Positions 10,530 to 21,474 of a stretch of 64,000 nucleotides of DNA are shown one piece after another. A program made the translations under genes and the position numbers. A model generated the notes under the pieces. It was not told the origin of the DNA, ran no database searches, and saw only the letters and a program-made list of their open reading frames with translations. Within the stretch, counting starts at the first letter, position 1; every line of letters starts with the position of its first letter. Origin of the DNA: Anomaloglossus baeobatrachus (lineage: Eukaryota > Chordata > Amphibia > Anura > Aromobatidae); contig NC_134354.1 of the NCBI RefSeq assembly GCF_048569485.1, forward strand, positions 449,562,230-449,626,229. Reading direction: 5' to 3'.

Positions 10530-13500
10530 ACCATTAGAGGGGGGTTACTAGAGACGTCTTCTGCACCCTCTAAGTGTAGTATCCCAGGTCAGCTCTCATT
10601 CTCTGAGAATACATGGCCTATTATGGCTTTTGTGGATTCCGGAGCTGACGGGACTTTTGTGTCCTCAGGATTTGTAAAGAGACACAATATTCCCTCTATC
10701 ATGTTAGAGGCTCCTATTCCTGTCCGTGTTGTTAATGGGACTATGTTGTCTGACTCCATTACATTGAGGACAGTTCCCTTGCACCTTTCCCTGTCTCAGA
10801 GTCACATAGAGGAGATTTCTTTTCTTGTTTTGCCTGAGGGTATAGACGACGTTCTTCTGGGTCTCCCATAGCTTCGGACCCATGCTCCTCTAATTGACTG
10901 GGAGTCCGACAGCATTATTAGTTGGGGTTCGAAATGTCAGTCCCGATGTCTTCCCTTACCACCTAAGGTCGTTGCGGTTGCATCAACTGATCTCTCTCCT
11001 ATACCTACACCCTATTTGGATTTCGCTGACGTGTTCTCCAAACAGGGTGCTGAGGTTCTTCCACCTCATAGGCCGTATGACTGCGCCATAGACCTTATCC
11101 CAGGTTCGGTTCCACCTAAGGGCAGGGTTTATCCCCTGTCAATACCTGAGTCGGAGGCCATGTCGACCTATATAAGAGAGAGTTTAGAGAAGGGGTTCAT
11201 TCGTAAGTCTGTCTCCCCCGCGGGAGCTGGGTTTTTCTTTGTTCGGAAGAAAGAGGGTGATTTGCGTCCCTGCATAGATTACAGGGGTCTCAACGCAATT
11301 ACAGTAAAGAACAAATACCCGTTACCTTTAATTTCGGAGCTCTTTGACAGACTGAGGGGAGCTCAGGTTTGTACAAAGTTGAATCTGCGGGGTGCGTATA
11401 ACTTGGTACGAATTCGAGAGGGTGACCAATGGAAGACCGCTTTTAACACCCGAGACGGTCACTATGAATACCTCGTCATGCCCTTTGGTTTATGTAATGC
11501 ACCCGCAGTATTTCAGGACTTCGTAAACGATGTGTTCAGGGATTTACTGTTATCCTCCGTCGTGGTGTATCTGGACGACATCCTGATTTTTTCTCCTGAT
11601 CTGGAGACTCATCGTCAGGATGTCGTTCGTGTCCTTTCCCGTTTAAGGGAGCACTCATTGTTTGCTAAACTCAAAAAGTGTGTATTCGAGCAGTCATCCT
11701 TGCCTTTTTTGGGTTACATTATCTCACAAGAGGGTCTGGCTATGGATCCTGCGAAGCTCTCTGCTGTCCTGGAATGGTCCGAACCTCATTCCTTGAAGGC
11801 GGTGCAATGCTTCTTAGGATTCATAAATTATTACCAGCAGTTCATACCCCATTTCTCCACTTTGGTGGCCCCTTTGGTGGCCTTGACTAAGAAAGGTGCT
11901 AATCCAAAAGTCTGGTCTACTGAGACATCCCAGGCTTTCGAGGCAGTAAAAAGACACTTTTCAACTGCTCCCGTTCTTCAAAGACCCGATGAGAGTAAGC
12001 CCTTCCTCTTGGAGGTTGATGCCTCTTCAGTGGGTGCTGGTGCGGTCTTGTATCAAAAGAACGGTGTAGGTAGAAAAAGGCCGTGTTTCTTCTTCGCTAA
12101 AACCTTTTCACCGGCAGAGAGAAACTATACCATTGGGGATAGGGAACTGCTCGCCCTGAGATTAGCCTTGGAAGAGTGGCGTCACTTGCTAGAAGGAGCG
12201 AAACATCCTTTCCAGGTCTATACAGACCATAAGAATCTGACGTACTTACATACCGCTCAGTGTCTGAATCCTCGCCAAGCCCGCTGGTCCTTGTTTTTCT
12301 CCCGCTTTCACTTCTCCATCAACTATCTGTCTGGGAGTAGGAATAACAAGGCAGACGCCCTGTCTCGCTCTATGGTTTCTACCCAGGAAGAGATTGACGA
12401 ACCTCATCTTATCCTTCCCTCCAGGGTTTTTCATACGCTCTCCCCTGTGACGTTAGACCAAATCCCACCGGGCAAGACCTTTGTTCCGCCTGATCGACAG
12501 AATGATATACTGTCATGGGCCCACACCTCAAAGGTGGGTGGGCATTTTGGTATTAGGCGGACACGAGAGTTACTCGAGAGGTGGTATTGGTGGCCACACT
12601 TAGCCAGCCACGTCAAGAGATATGTCGGTTCTTGCTACTCGTGTGCTCGCAACCGTCCGTTACGGCAGAGACCGGCTGGGCTCTTGCATCCTTTGCCAGT
12701 GCCAGATAGACCATGGGAGGTGGTAGGAATGGACTTTGTGGGTGATCTTCCGTGTTCACAGGGACATCAATTTGTGTGGGTCATTACGGACCATTTTTCC
12801 CGGATGGTTCATCTCATACCGTTATCAAGAATCCCATCTTCCAGGGTACTAGCCAAATTATTCCTCAAGCATGTCTTTAGGTTTCACGGGGTGCCAGATC
12901 GTATCATTTGTGATAGAGGTCCGCAATTTGCTTCCCGTTTCTGGCGAGATTTTTGTAGCCTTCTGCAAATTGAGTTGAATCTCTCATCGGCATACCATCC
13001 GGAGACCAATGGTTTGGTTGAGCGTACCAATCAATCCATGATTATATACCTTCGACACTTTGTTGCTGAGAACCACGATAACTGGTCCTCCCTCCTACCC
13101 TGGGCAGAATTTGCCCTTAACAATTCGCTGGCTGAGGCCACTGGGCAGACACCGTTCGTACTCAATAATGGGCAACACCCTAGGGTACCGGTACCGTTTC
13201 CTGCTGCTGCACTTCCTCCTCTTGTGGCCGACTGGGCAACTAATGCCAGGGAGGTCTGGGATCGGACTCAAGAGTCGATCCAAGCAGCTAAGGACCGTAT
13301 GAAGACGGTGTCCGATCGGTTTCGTCGCCCGGCTCCTGTCTTTTCTCCTGGGGACTTTGTGTGGCTCCCTGCAAAAAACGTGAAACTTAGAGTGAGCTCT
13401 GTCAAATTTGCTCCTTGCTTCCTGGGTCCTTATGAAGTTCTTCGATAGGTAAATCCTGTAGTCTACCAATTGAAGATACCTGTCCATCTTAGGATCCATG

Positions 13501-13757
13501 ACAAATTCCATGTTTCACTGTTAAAGCCGGCTAGTTTACCTCTCGCTCGTGAAGTGCACTCTCCTGCCTCTGATTCCTCTCGCTCTAGCTATGAGGTACG
13601 AGCCATAGTTGGTTCTAAGATGGTTCGAGGGAGCAGGTTCTTCTTGATAGATTGGGAGGCCTACAATCCGGAACATCGCTCTTGGGAGCCTGAGGAGGCT
13701 GGCCATGCTCCCGACTTAGTTGCTGATTACCTGCGTCGCCGGGAGGGGGACCCTTGA
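10530..13757 (+). pseudogene. pol of chromovirus 1 (protease-RT-RNase H-integrase-chromodomain), broken
   Basis: Domains in order: aspartic protease (FVDSGADGTF), reverse transcriptase with catalytic YLDDILIFS, RNase H (EVDASSVGAGAVL and YTDHKNLTYL), integrase with an HHCC-type zinc region and catalytic core (MDFVGDLP, ICDRGPQFASRFW, SAYHPETNG), and a C-terminal chromodomain (FLIDWEAYNPEHRSWEPEE). The region is complete in domain content but carries a few breaks. Confidence 0.9.
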
Positions 13758-13768
13758 GGGGGAGGTAC

Positions 13769-14984
13769 TGTTACGGTTGCTGTGGCACTGGAGACTATGT
13801 TCGGATTTCTTGCTACTGCACATGTGCGAGCACTGGAGACTATGTTCGGATTTCTTGCTACTGCACATGTGCGAGCACTGGAGACTATGTTCGGATTTCT
13901 TGCTACTGCACATGTGCAAGCACGGGAGACTAAGTCCTATCTTGGAGCCATTGCACATGTGCGGGTGACATCATCGCTGACACGAGGTCACATGTCTCTG
14001 ACACCTTCTAAGCTGATTGGCCGCTGGTCATGTGCTTGTGACACGTGGTCACATGTCTCTGACACCTATGCCGATTGGTCGCTGGTCATGTGCTTGTGAC
14101 GCTTTGCTCGGTGATAGGCCAGCGTGACGTCATTGCTGTCGTTCTGGCAGCGGATTGGCTCTGGTGTCCTCCATCTTGGATGAGGCACAGAGTCTATATA
14201 AGACCCTGACGCACGCCGCCCGGCGCTCAGTCCTCTTGGTTCATGCATGAGAGTAGACGCTCTGTGCACGTCCCTCTAGGCATCTCTCTGTCTATGCTAG
14301 GTGAGCGCTACCGGCAGGGTATCGTTCTTGTACCTTACAGCTTTGTCTGCGGTCCGTATCCTTACATCTTATTGGAGCAGACATAGGCAGGTGCCTGAGG
14401 CACATGGTCCGGCTGGGCCTTGTGATTTTACTCGTAGGTGGACGTTGCCGCTAGGGTAACGTTCCTTATACTACGTCTGGCAGTTGTTCGTATCCTCGCA
14501 CACTAGGGGGGAGCAAACATAGGTAGGAGCTTTGTGCGTCTTATGCTGCTGTCCGTCTCTTTTGCACCACTAGTGGAGCGGACCTAGGCAGGTGCCATAT
14601 CTAGTGGTTCGTGTCCTTGCACACTAGTGGAGCGAACGCAGGTAGGAGCTTTGTGCGGCTTACGCTGCTGTCCGTCTCCTGGCACCGCTAGAGGAACGGA
14701 CCTAGGTAGGTGCCATTTCACACTCACTGCTTTTGTCTCTGTGACCATTAACAGAGACCATACCACACACCCTCCGAGTAAGGGAGGAATTGCTTTATTT
14801 CCTAATTATATTCCTCTGTGAGTTTAACAGAGGTATTGCACTCTGCACTTGTGCTATTACTATTTACAGTGGCACGCTTATATACCCCTTATCATCTGCC
14901 ATAGTCTGCAGCAGAGTCTTTGCATGGTGGACCCTGACTGTCTGATATTCCTTTGGGTTTTTTATCAGACAGCCCCCCGTAACA
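13769..14984 (+). repeat. 3' LTR of chromovirus 1
   Basis: Begins TGTTACGG right after a purine-rich tract (gagggggaggta) and ends CCGTAACA. It is longer than the 5' LTR: it has one more unit of the 45-bp repeat (starts at 13791, 13836, 13881, then a divergent unit at 13926) and an extra duplicated ggtcatgtgcttgtgac segment. A TATA-like tctatataagaccc lies near 14193. Confidence 0.93.
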
Positions 14985-14989
14985 CCCGC

Positions 14990-15332
14990 TATGCCGCATT
15001 GTAGCACAGTGAACTTCCCATTGTGAGTTATGCGTCATTTAAAGTCGTGTACAGGGTGAGCTCCCCAATATACATCAAAACCACGCAACAGGAAAAGGAC
15101 TCTAGGCAGTTGGGTTGATAAATGATTGTTAAACTTTCACAAAACAAACAATAAGAAGCATGCGTAAAACTGAAAGATTAGAACAATCTATTCACAATTC
15201 CAAAAGTCTACACCCCTATACTGCGAGACTCGTAATGGCGATTTATACACCCTGCTCACCAAATATGGATTATCCAAGGTACTATTAAAACAGTTGCTTA
15301 CTACCTGGTAATCCCTCTGCATTGCAGGAGTA

Positions 15333-15372
<40 letters not shown>

Positions 15373-16139
15373 CACGACTTCCCAGTGGCGCATCACAAGA
15401 ACTTACAACTTTTCTACCTAAACATAGACAAAACCCATTACCCCCCCTGAATACCTTTGTTAGCTGAAGCCTCACAGATAAGGCAGATGATAACAGTGTG
15501 AATGCAAACCACACAGCTCAGCAACACAGTCCTGGAAATTTTGTAAAGCAACAATCAATGCAAACATGTGTCGCTGTCCCTCTATGATTTTAACTGTAAG
15601 TGACAATTTGGCAGTGCAGAGGCAGCAAGTCTTATTGTCTATATAGTCGGCCTAACCAGAACAGATATGTGTTTTGCTAATAAAACAAAGTGTTGCGTGC
15701 ACGCATTACTGTATGGGCACACCCTACCGTACCCGGGTACTGTGGTGTCCAGTTGCCATAAATATAGACTTTACGCTTCTCTCACGGTAATCAGTATAGA
15801 CAGCACTGGAAGAATGTTGGTCTCTGGCACAGGATGCTGGTCACAGGCGTTACGGTCCTCCTCACCAAACTCCAACACAACTACCCTCACAATTGACCGA
15901 AGTGTTTCCGCGGTAGCTCCTTGCTGTAACACACACCTTTAGCTTTTCCTTCTGTTCATAGACAGAATCTCCTCTGCTCTCCAAGTCCACAGCCGAAGAG
16001 CATTTTGCTATTGCTATAGTGACCAAACAGACAAAGGCAGATGCAAAAAAAAGCAGCCCCTTGTGTGTAGTCTGCAACAATGCATGCAATGAACGGCAAA
16101 TAAACATGTTGCATTGACATTGGATAAAGCTGATCAATA
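14990..16139. other. unclassified intronic repeat DNA with a GT microsatellite
   Basis: The first about 60 bases continue the repeat interrupted by the chromovirus. The rest has no domain-bearing reading frame; the apparent frames carry no recognisable protein. It includes an aataaac-type signal near 16100 and a (GT)n tract. The right part abuts the BED-finger hAT fragment and may itself be an insertion into it, since the hAT coding similarity stops here. Confidence 0.3.
15335..15370 (+). repeat. (GT)18 microsatellite
   Basis: Uninterrupted gt dinucleotides over 36 bp, giving a Thr/His-repeat artefact when read on the minus strand. Confidence 0.97.
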
Positions 16140-17113
16140 CACCCTCACGCTATCAATTCATATCCAAGTGACACTTCATGGACGAAGTACTCTAAGTAGT
16201 GAGTTTTTGGCCTCTACTTAGAGATTGGTGACAAGTCTTACAGATTACATGACTTGGGTGATCCTTTGCGATGTCAAAAAATCCCCAGGCTAGGCAAGGC
16301 TTAGAGCCCATGCGACCTGCAGAGCCACCACGACTTTTGCTCAGAGGCAGAGTTGTGGCTGAGGATTCAGTTGTTGACGTGCTTCCAGTACTTTGTCTTT
16401 GTCCAGGAAGACGCAACGTAACCTCGTCGTCAGTAGCATCCTCCTCCACCTCCTCTGCTGACCTCATCGACTGGGTGACTTTGGTTTGACATTAAGTGGG
16501 GTCTCCAACCTCATCATCACCCTGTGTGTTTTCACTCCTCTCCTCCTGAGTCCTCCGAGACAACCTCTTCCTGCCCTGACCGAATAGTAAAGTTGTCGTT
16601 CCAATCATGTATCTGAGTCTCCTCAGCATGTTCCCCATTGTCTCCACCAGGAGGATTACAGTTTGGGAATGAGGGTGTACATGATGCTCAGCACCTTCTT
16701 CATCGGGGCCTGGATCCAACTTACAAAGCTTCTGTGCATTATTGCAGATCATTTCCTTGTCTGGACTCACTGCAGCTTTGGAGCAGACCTCTGATTCCCA
16801 GGCTATAGTGTGACTGAACAGCTCTGCAGACGCAACCATCTCTGTTACCCCATACTCAGCAGGGCTGGTGGAAACTTGAGACCTGTTTGGAAGCAAGTGC
16901 GATTGGGTTGATACCACAGAGTAATGGAGTGTTTGGGATATTGAACTTGAGGTTTAGGAGAGGCCACTTTATGGAGCACTTGAGATCCATTGAAGCAGCT
17001 GCTGTTTTGGTGCCTCATCTACATTTGGTAGCGATGGTCGTGTCCGTGAAAAAAGGGATCATATCAGATTATCCACGGGAAGAAGTACACCTGTTATTTT
17101 GGCTGGTAGTTGG
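16140..17113 (-). pseudogene. hAT-family fragment with BED zinc finger
   Basis: On the minus strand 16467-16192 encodes a BED-type finger: KPCLAWGFFDIAKDHPSH, then VICKTCHQSLSRGQKLTT, a stop, and then in the same frame STSSMKCHLDMN, which completes the Cys2-His2-like pattern. BED fingers are the N-terminal DNA-binding module of hAT transposases. An acidic Ser/Thr-rich segment precedes it. The catalytic region expected after the finger (at lower coordinates) is absent. The piece at 16492-16917 reads as a separate minus-strand frame without a recognised domain. Confidence 0.7.
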
Positions 17114-18389
17114 TGTTACGAATTGGTGCCGCCGGAGACGCAAGCAGTCTGCTGCGGTTCCAGTTGCGCCCAGGCGTCAGCTGCCATTTTTGGCTGTGCC
17201 TCGGGTCGTCCAGTTGGCTGCTTTCTCCTCCACGTCTAAATGTGGAGAGGCGGCTAGTGCGCATGCGTGTGCCGATTTAACCCAGTCACAGCCTAAGCCC
17301 AGTGTTTTGCCTAGTGAGTATGCTCAGCTTGACTGTGCCATTCCTGTGACTAAGTCCTCATTTCGGGCTACAGCGCATGCTCCCACACTTAGTGCGAAAA
17401 GCCTCTTTGCACAGGTACTTGGACTCCGTGCCGTGTCTAAGTCCTGTGTTGTGCCTAGTCAGCATGCTGAAGCTGATAGTCTTTTTTCTGACACTGTTTT
17501 TCATGCTGCTGAGCATGCTCAGCCACTTAGTGCATCAGAGGCTAGGTCCGGTAATGAACTCTTTTGCCCTATCCATAACGTGGCAGTACTAGATAGGCCA
17601 CAGGGCATCAGGTGTCCTGATGATGTGGCCAGGCCACTCCGTCCTGGCTTGCAGAGGCCCGCCCCTATGACTTGTCACCTCATTATTGTTCGTCAGACGA
17701 TGACTGGTGCGATGTTTGGGTCGTGGTTGCCATGAGGTCATCATTGAAGTGGCAGTTCCGAATAGGCCGCTGTTTATGCCACTGATGAAGTGTCACTCTG
17801 CTTTTGGCTCCAGGAGGTGCATTGTGGTCCTCCCTGGGTTGGGGCGGACCCAGGTTATAAAAGGGGCTGGAGACAACAAGGAGGTGCGCAGTCTTCTATT
17901 ATGCTCAGAAAGAGCACACCTTCATGTGTTGAACCCATTGTGGCTTTAGGCCAGAGGTAGGCAGGGATAGGGCGTCGGTGCAGGCCGCCACCACACTTGG
18001 TAACGCAGAACGGTTAAGACCAGCTCCTGCCCTACCAGTCCTGCTGGTGCAGCCCGGTGGCATTAACTAGGCTGCTGCGCCTGCTGTCCACGGGTGTTCC
18101 CCCTACGCACACCTACAGCGTACCCAATGGCCCCTGTTTTGTTAACAGGGAGTTATTGGGCTGAGTGGGTGTGTGGACCCTGTGACGCTAACAGGGTTCC
18201 CAGTCTCCAGATCCAAGTGTCATCTAACTCGGTTCAGGCTACTATTAGTTTCAAAGCCACCCAGCTCTGTATCCTCCGCCTAACCTTCGTGTTGCCAGTA
18301 TCTCCTTTTCCATCTGTGAGCACGGTGGACCCCGACTGGCATTTGGGATATATACTACCTTATCCTAATCTGCCAGTCCCCCCGTAACA
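17114..18389 (+). mobile_element. solo LTR, Ty3-type, inserted in hAT sequence
   Basis: Begins TGTTACGAATTGG and ends CCCCGTAACA; flanking pentamers are gttgg and gatgg (4 of 5 match). A TATA box (ggttataaaaggggctgg, near 17855) sets plus orientation. The last about 80 bases (ggtggaccccgactggc...cagtccccccgtaaca) resemble the end of the chromovirus 1 LTR, so it belongs to a related family. No internal region remains, as after LTR-LTR recombination. Confidence 0.8.
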
Positions 18390-19406
18390 GATGGTGTTTC
18401 TTCAGCAGATATTACTGTTGCTTACCCACCAAACCCACGGACACAAACTTTTTTCTACTTTCCAACACACCTGTTCCCCTTTCCACCAGCATATGGCCTT
18501 TTGCCACTCATTTTGTATTTTTACAAATTTGCAAATCTGCAGGGACACCATAGTCAATGCCGTCTCAACACAACAGCCAGCCCTCGGTCCCTCAGATGTG
18601 GACCCTCTCCCCCCAACCTCGCACAACAGAAATGTGATCAAGCTCTCCCTCATCTACTGAGTCTTCCATGTCCATTGACAGTTCGTCTTCCATGTCTTAC
18701 TGGGCTCCTGCAGCTTCCTCAACAGTTAGGCTGATACTATGCGGCCTTGTTAATCCCTCTCCTCCACCGTCCCATGCCTTGGTGCTGCTAACCGTCTGGA
18801 CCGTGTAGATGTTGTTATGCCTTGCGCATATGACTCCTCCTGTACTTCCTCCCATTCATCTTGTCCCACCACCTGACTATGAATGCTGTTTACAGTGTGC
18901 TCCAGCATGTAGATGACCGGAATTGTCATGCCGATAATGGCAACGTCAGCGCTAAACATCTTCGTCGCCACTTTTAAACTTCGAAGAAGAGTGCATAGGT
19001 CCTTGATCTGAGACCACTCCAGCAGCATGATCTGCCCCACCTCTGGATCAAGTTAGCCCAGGCTATACGTCATAACGTATTGCAGCAGGGCTTGCCGGTG
19101 CTGCCACAGACGCTGCAACATGTGGAGATTCAATTTCCAGTGTGTTGTCACATTGCATTTCAGGCGGTGAACCGCCAGACTGAATGACTTCTGAAGCGAT
19201 GCAAGTTGTTGACCTGCTGGGTGTGAACAGTGGAAGTGAGCACATAACAAGCGTGCCCGCTGCAGAAAGCCATGTAGGCCGGGATGGTGGTTTAAAAATT
19301 GCTGGACAACCAGGTTCAACACGTGAGCCATACAAGGCACGTGTGTCACATTGCCCTGACGAAGGGCAGCACCCAGGTTTGCTTCATTGTCGCACACGGC
19401 TGTTGT
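18390..19406 (-). pseudogene. hAT transposase fragment (catalytic/insertion region)
   Basis: Minus-strand similarity to hAT transposases: VCDNEANLGAALRQGN, VTHVPCMAHVLNLVVQQFL, and a downstream LHMLQRLWQHRQALLQY helix, followed in a different frame by QIKDLCTLLRSLKVATK and VIYMLEHTV. This is the region around the second catalytic Asp and the insertion domain. It is broken by frame changes and stops, cut on the right by the hammerhead repeat at 19407, and separated on the left by the solo LTR. The BED finger lies further along the same strand, which is the wrong order for one intact transposase. Confidence 0.75.
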
Positions 19407-19624
19407 GGCTGGGCCCTTCCCGGAGGGATATCTGGCTGGTTTCTGTGTTGAGACTCCTAACAGAGGCTCCACGGACCTTTTTGATTTGCATATTTCCCAG
19501 GGGGCAATGTACCTAGGATTTCACTGTCTTGAGCGCCCTCGCTGGCTGCCGGCAGTGTTTTCTCTGGCTGGTCTCCCCGAGATCAGTGATTGTTTTGTTG
19601 GTCTACTAGGCATTGCTCCCACCC

Positions 19625-19695
19625 AGCCAGAATCCTACTCCACACTGATGAGGGGCAATACCCCGAAACAGCTGTCTGTGGATGGATACCTGGCT
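19625..19695 (+). ncRNA. type I hammerhead ribozyme, complete core
   Basis: All elements are visible: stem I outer AGCCAG/CTGGCT and inner TCCACA/TGTGGA with an internal loop; core CTGATGA (19645-19651); stem II GGGG-CAATA-CCCC; GAA (19665-19667); minimal stem III as the palindrome ACAGCTGT; cleavage-site C at 19676. Every base of the catalytic core that I can check is canonical. The very short stem III is typical of retrozyme and Penelope hammerheads, which often work as dimers. Self-cleavage after 19676 is predicted. Confidence 0.93.
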
Positions 19696-20021
19696 TTGGT
19701 ATTTCCCTTGTCATATCTTTAAACTTGTAAAAAAGTTGGATATTGACTAAAAGGGCCACTTAATATGGTGGTTATGGTGGTCTCCTAAAAAGAGTCACCC
19801 CTTGGCTGGGCCCTTCCCGGAGGGATATCTGGCTGGTTTCTGTGTTGAGACTCCTAACAGAGGCTCTACGGACCTTTTTGATTTGCATAATTCCCAGGGG
19901 GCAATGTACCTAGGATTTCACTGTCTTGAGCGCCCTCGCTGGCTGCCGGCAGTGTTTTCTCTGGCTGGTCTCCCCGAGATCAGTGATTGTTTTGTTGGTC
20001 TACTAGGCATTGCTCCCACCC

Positions 20022-20092
20022 AGCCAGAATCCTACTCCACACTGATGAGGGGCAATACCCCAAAACAGCTGTCTGTGGATGGATACCTGGCC
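20022..20092 (+). ncRNA. second hammerhead copy, core-mutated
   Basis: Same structure 397 bp downstream, but the core reads CCCCAAAACAG instead of CCCCGAAACAG: the G12 base (20062) is A. G12 is the proposed general base of hammerhead catalysis, so this copy is predicted inactive. The change fits a methyl-CpG transition. Stems I, II and III are otherwise intact. Confidence 0.88.
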
Positions 20093-20304
20093 TTGGTATT
20101 TCCCTTGTCATATCTTTAAACTTGTCAAAAAGTTGGATATTGACTAAAAGGGCCATTTAATATGGTGGTTATGGTGGTCTCCTAAAAAGAATCACCCCTT
20201 GGCTGGGCCCTTCCCGGAGGGATATCTGGCTGGTTTCTGTGTTGAGACTCCTAACAGAGGCTCCACGGACCTTTTTGATTTAAAGACACTGCAAGGAAGC
20301 CACA

Positions 20305-20475
20305 GAAACCCAAAAAGGGGGCGGAGTCCCAAAAAGGGGTAGTCGCCCAAAAGGGGGCGGAGTCCCAGAAAGGGGTGGTTACCCAAAAGGGGACAGAGGC
20401 CCGGAAAGGGGTGGTTACCCAAAAGGGGGCGGGTCCAAGAAAGCGGTGGTGGCCCAAAAAGGGGCGGAGCATCCA
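20305..20475 (+). repeat. GC-rich minisatellite, about 33-bp unit
   Basis: About five imperfect units of cccaaaagggggcggagtcc and aggggtggttacccaaaa alternate. It lies at the presumed gag end of the LTR element. It may be a low-complexity part of gag or an independent expansion. Confidence 0.75.
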
Positions 20476-20499
20476 AAATCCGAAGGGGTAGTGGCACCG

Positions 20500-20850
20500 A
20501 TGGACAGTAGCCAAGGACAATGGTGCTCATGCTATGCGTGCCCAGTCTGCGGTACAGACTGCCCGGCTAACGAGAAGTCACGTCTGTGTTCTGTGGAAGT
20601 TGATGGCCAATGTGTGACTGGGCTGGTAGACTCGGTGAGCTTGGTGTCACTGGTAATAGCCTCGCTCAATACCTACCTGATTACAGAAAAAATGGGAGCC
20701 AGCTGCAGACATGGGAACAGTGGAGAGTATCCACGGTCCCGAGTGATCGTTAAGACGGATGGGGTGTTTGGATCTGTTAATGTTGGTGTAGTGCCTGACT
20801 TACCGCATCCAATTATAATAGGCCGGGACTGTGATTTTTTTTGAGGAATT
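20500..20850 (+). pseudogene. retroviral-type aspartic protease-like region
   Basis: Reads CSVEVDGQCVTGLVDSVSL, then CRHGNSGEYPRS, then VGVVPDLPHPIIIGRDC. The arrangement, a short beta-strand region around the LVDS motif, a CxHG turn and a terminal LPHPxIxGRD block, is that of the protease of Gmr1/SCAN-type Ty3 elements. It precedes the FXR1-like frame where polymerase would be expected. Fossil. Confidence 0.6.
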
Positions 20851-21474
20851 GTGGGAGCTGGGCAAAGTGCCTATGAGCTCATGCAAAAATCGGAGTGGTA
20901 CTAAGGAAGCCCCACCACAGCTGGAGGCTGAAGGGGTTCCTTGTTGTATGTTTCTGTGTAAGAAGGAGGAGAGAGTGTCTCCTAGAGGCAACAGCCCTAA
21001 GTTAGGGGTGACCAAAGAAAATGGGGGACATGCCCAACTTAGTGACATGACCTTTAAAGTACCAAATGATAGTGTGACTGTTAAAACGGGAGAGCTCCAG
21101 ACAGGGGGCCTGACACCTGGTTAGCGGGGACATGTTAGTCCATGACACCCAGGGGAGTGACGACTCCAGTAAAGACACTGACTCAAGAAAGGTGAAAAAC
21201 AAGTACAGGGAGGTACAGAAGTGTGAGAACGGTAAAATTTCCTCCCGACGCCGAGGATGTAATAAGCGCCGAGAGGTGGCACAGTGTATGCTGTCTGAGG
21301 GTGAAGAGAAGGTGAAATACCTGTTTAATGAAAACATGTTGCCAGTAGCAACTGCTACGGTAGTCAGACGGCGATATCCTGCAAAAGAAAGAGGAATCAG
21401 AGACTGACCTGACACATTGTAACGACAGAAATCAGCGGGCTGAAATTGCAGAACAGGAGCCAACCAAGGAAGAA

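Larger units (their letters stand above)
8141..14984 (+). mobile_element. chromovirus-type LTR retroelement (Ty3/Metaviridae), broken, both LTRs present
   Basis: A 6.8-kb fossil flanked by the perfect 5-bp duplication cccgc (8136-8140 and 14985-14989). Order of parts: 5' LTR, leader with an inserted foldback, gag with a CCHC zinc knuckle, protease, reverse transcriptase, RNase H, integrase, C-terminal chromodomain, 3' LTR. The set and order match vertebrate chromoviruses of the Sushi-ichi type. The internal coding part carries a few breaks. The LTRs remain very similar apart from copy number of a short internal repeat, which suggests a fairly recent insertion. Confidence 0.95.
19407..20281 (+). 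mobile_element. tandem hammerhead-ribozyme repeat (retrozyme/Penelope-terminal type), 397-bp unit, 2.2 copies
   Basis: Units start with ggctgggcccttcccgg at 19407, 19804 and 20201, an exact 397-bp period; the third copy stops at 20281. Copies 1 and 2 are almost identical. Each full unit holds one hammerhead ribozyme (19625-19695 and 20022-20092). Small tandem ribozyme-bearing repeats of this kind are known as retrozymes and as terminal repeats of Penelope-like elements, which spread through RNA circles or tandem transcripts. The apparent reading frames are incidental. The left border cuts hAT sequence; the right border meets the FXR1-bearing LTR element. Confidence 0.85.

Noticed and set aside
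13790-13970. Regular 45-bp repeats resembling a CRISPR array
   Set aside because: Units are contiguous without distinct spacers, lie in an LTR and recur in the sister LTRs; this is a vertebrate genome.
19387-20119. Repeated plus-strand frames of about 105-110 residues
   Set aside because: They are readings of the 397-bp hammerhead repeat; the RNA structure explains the conservation between units.
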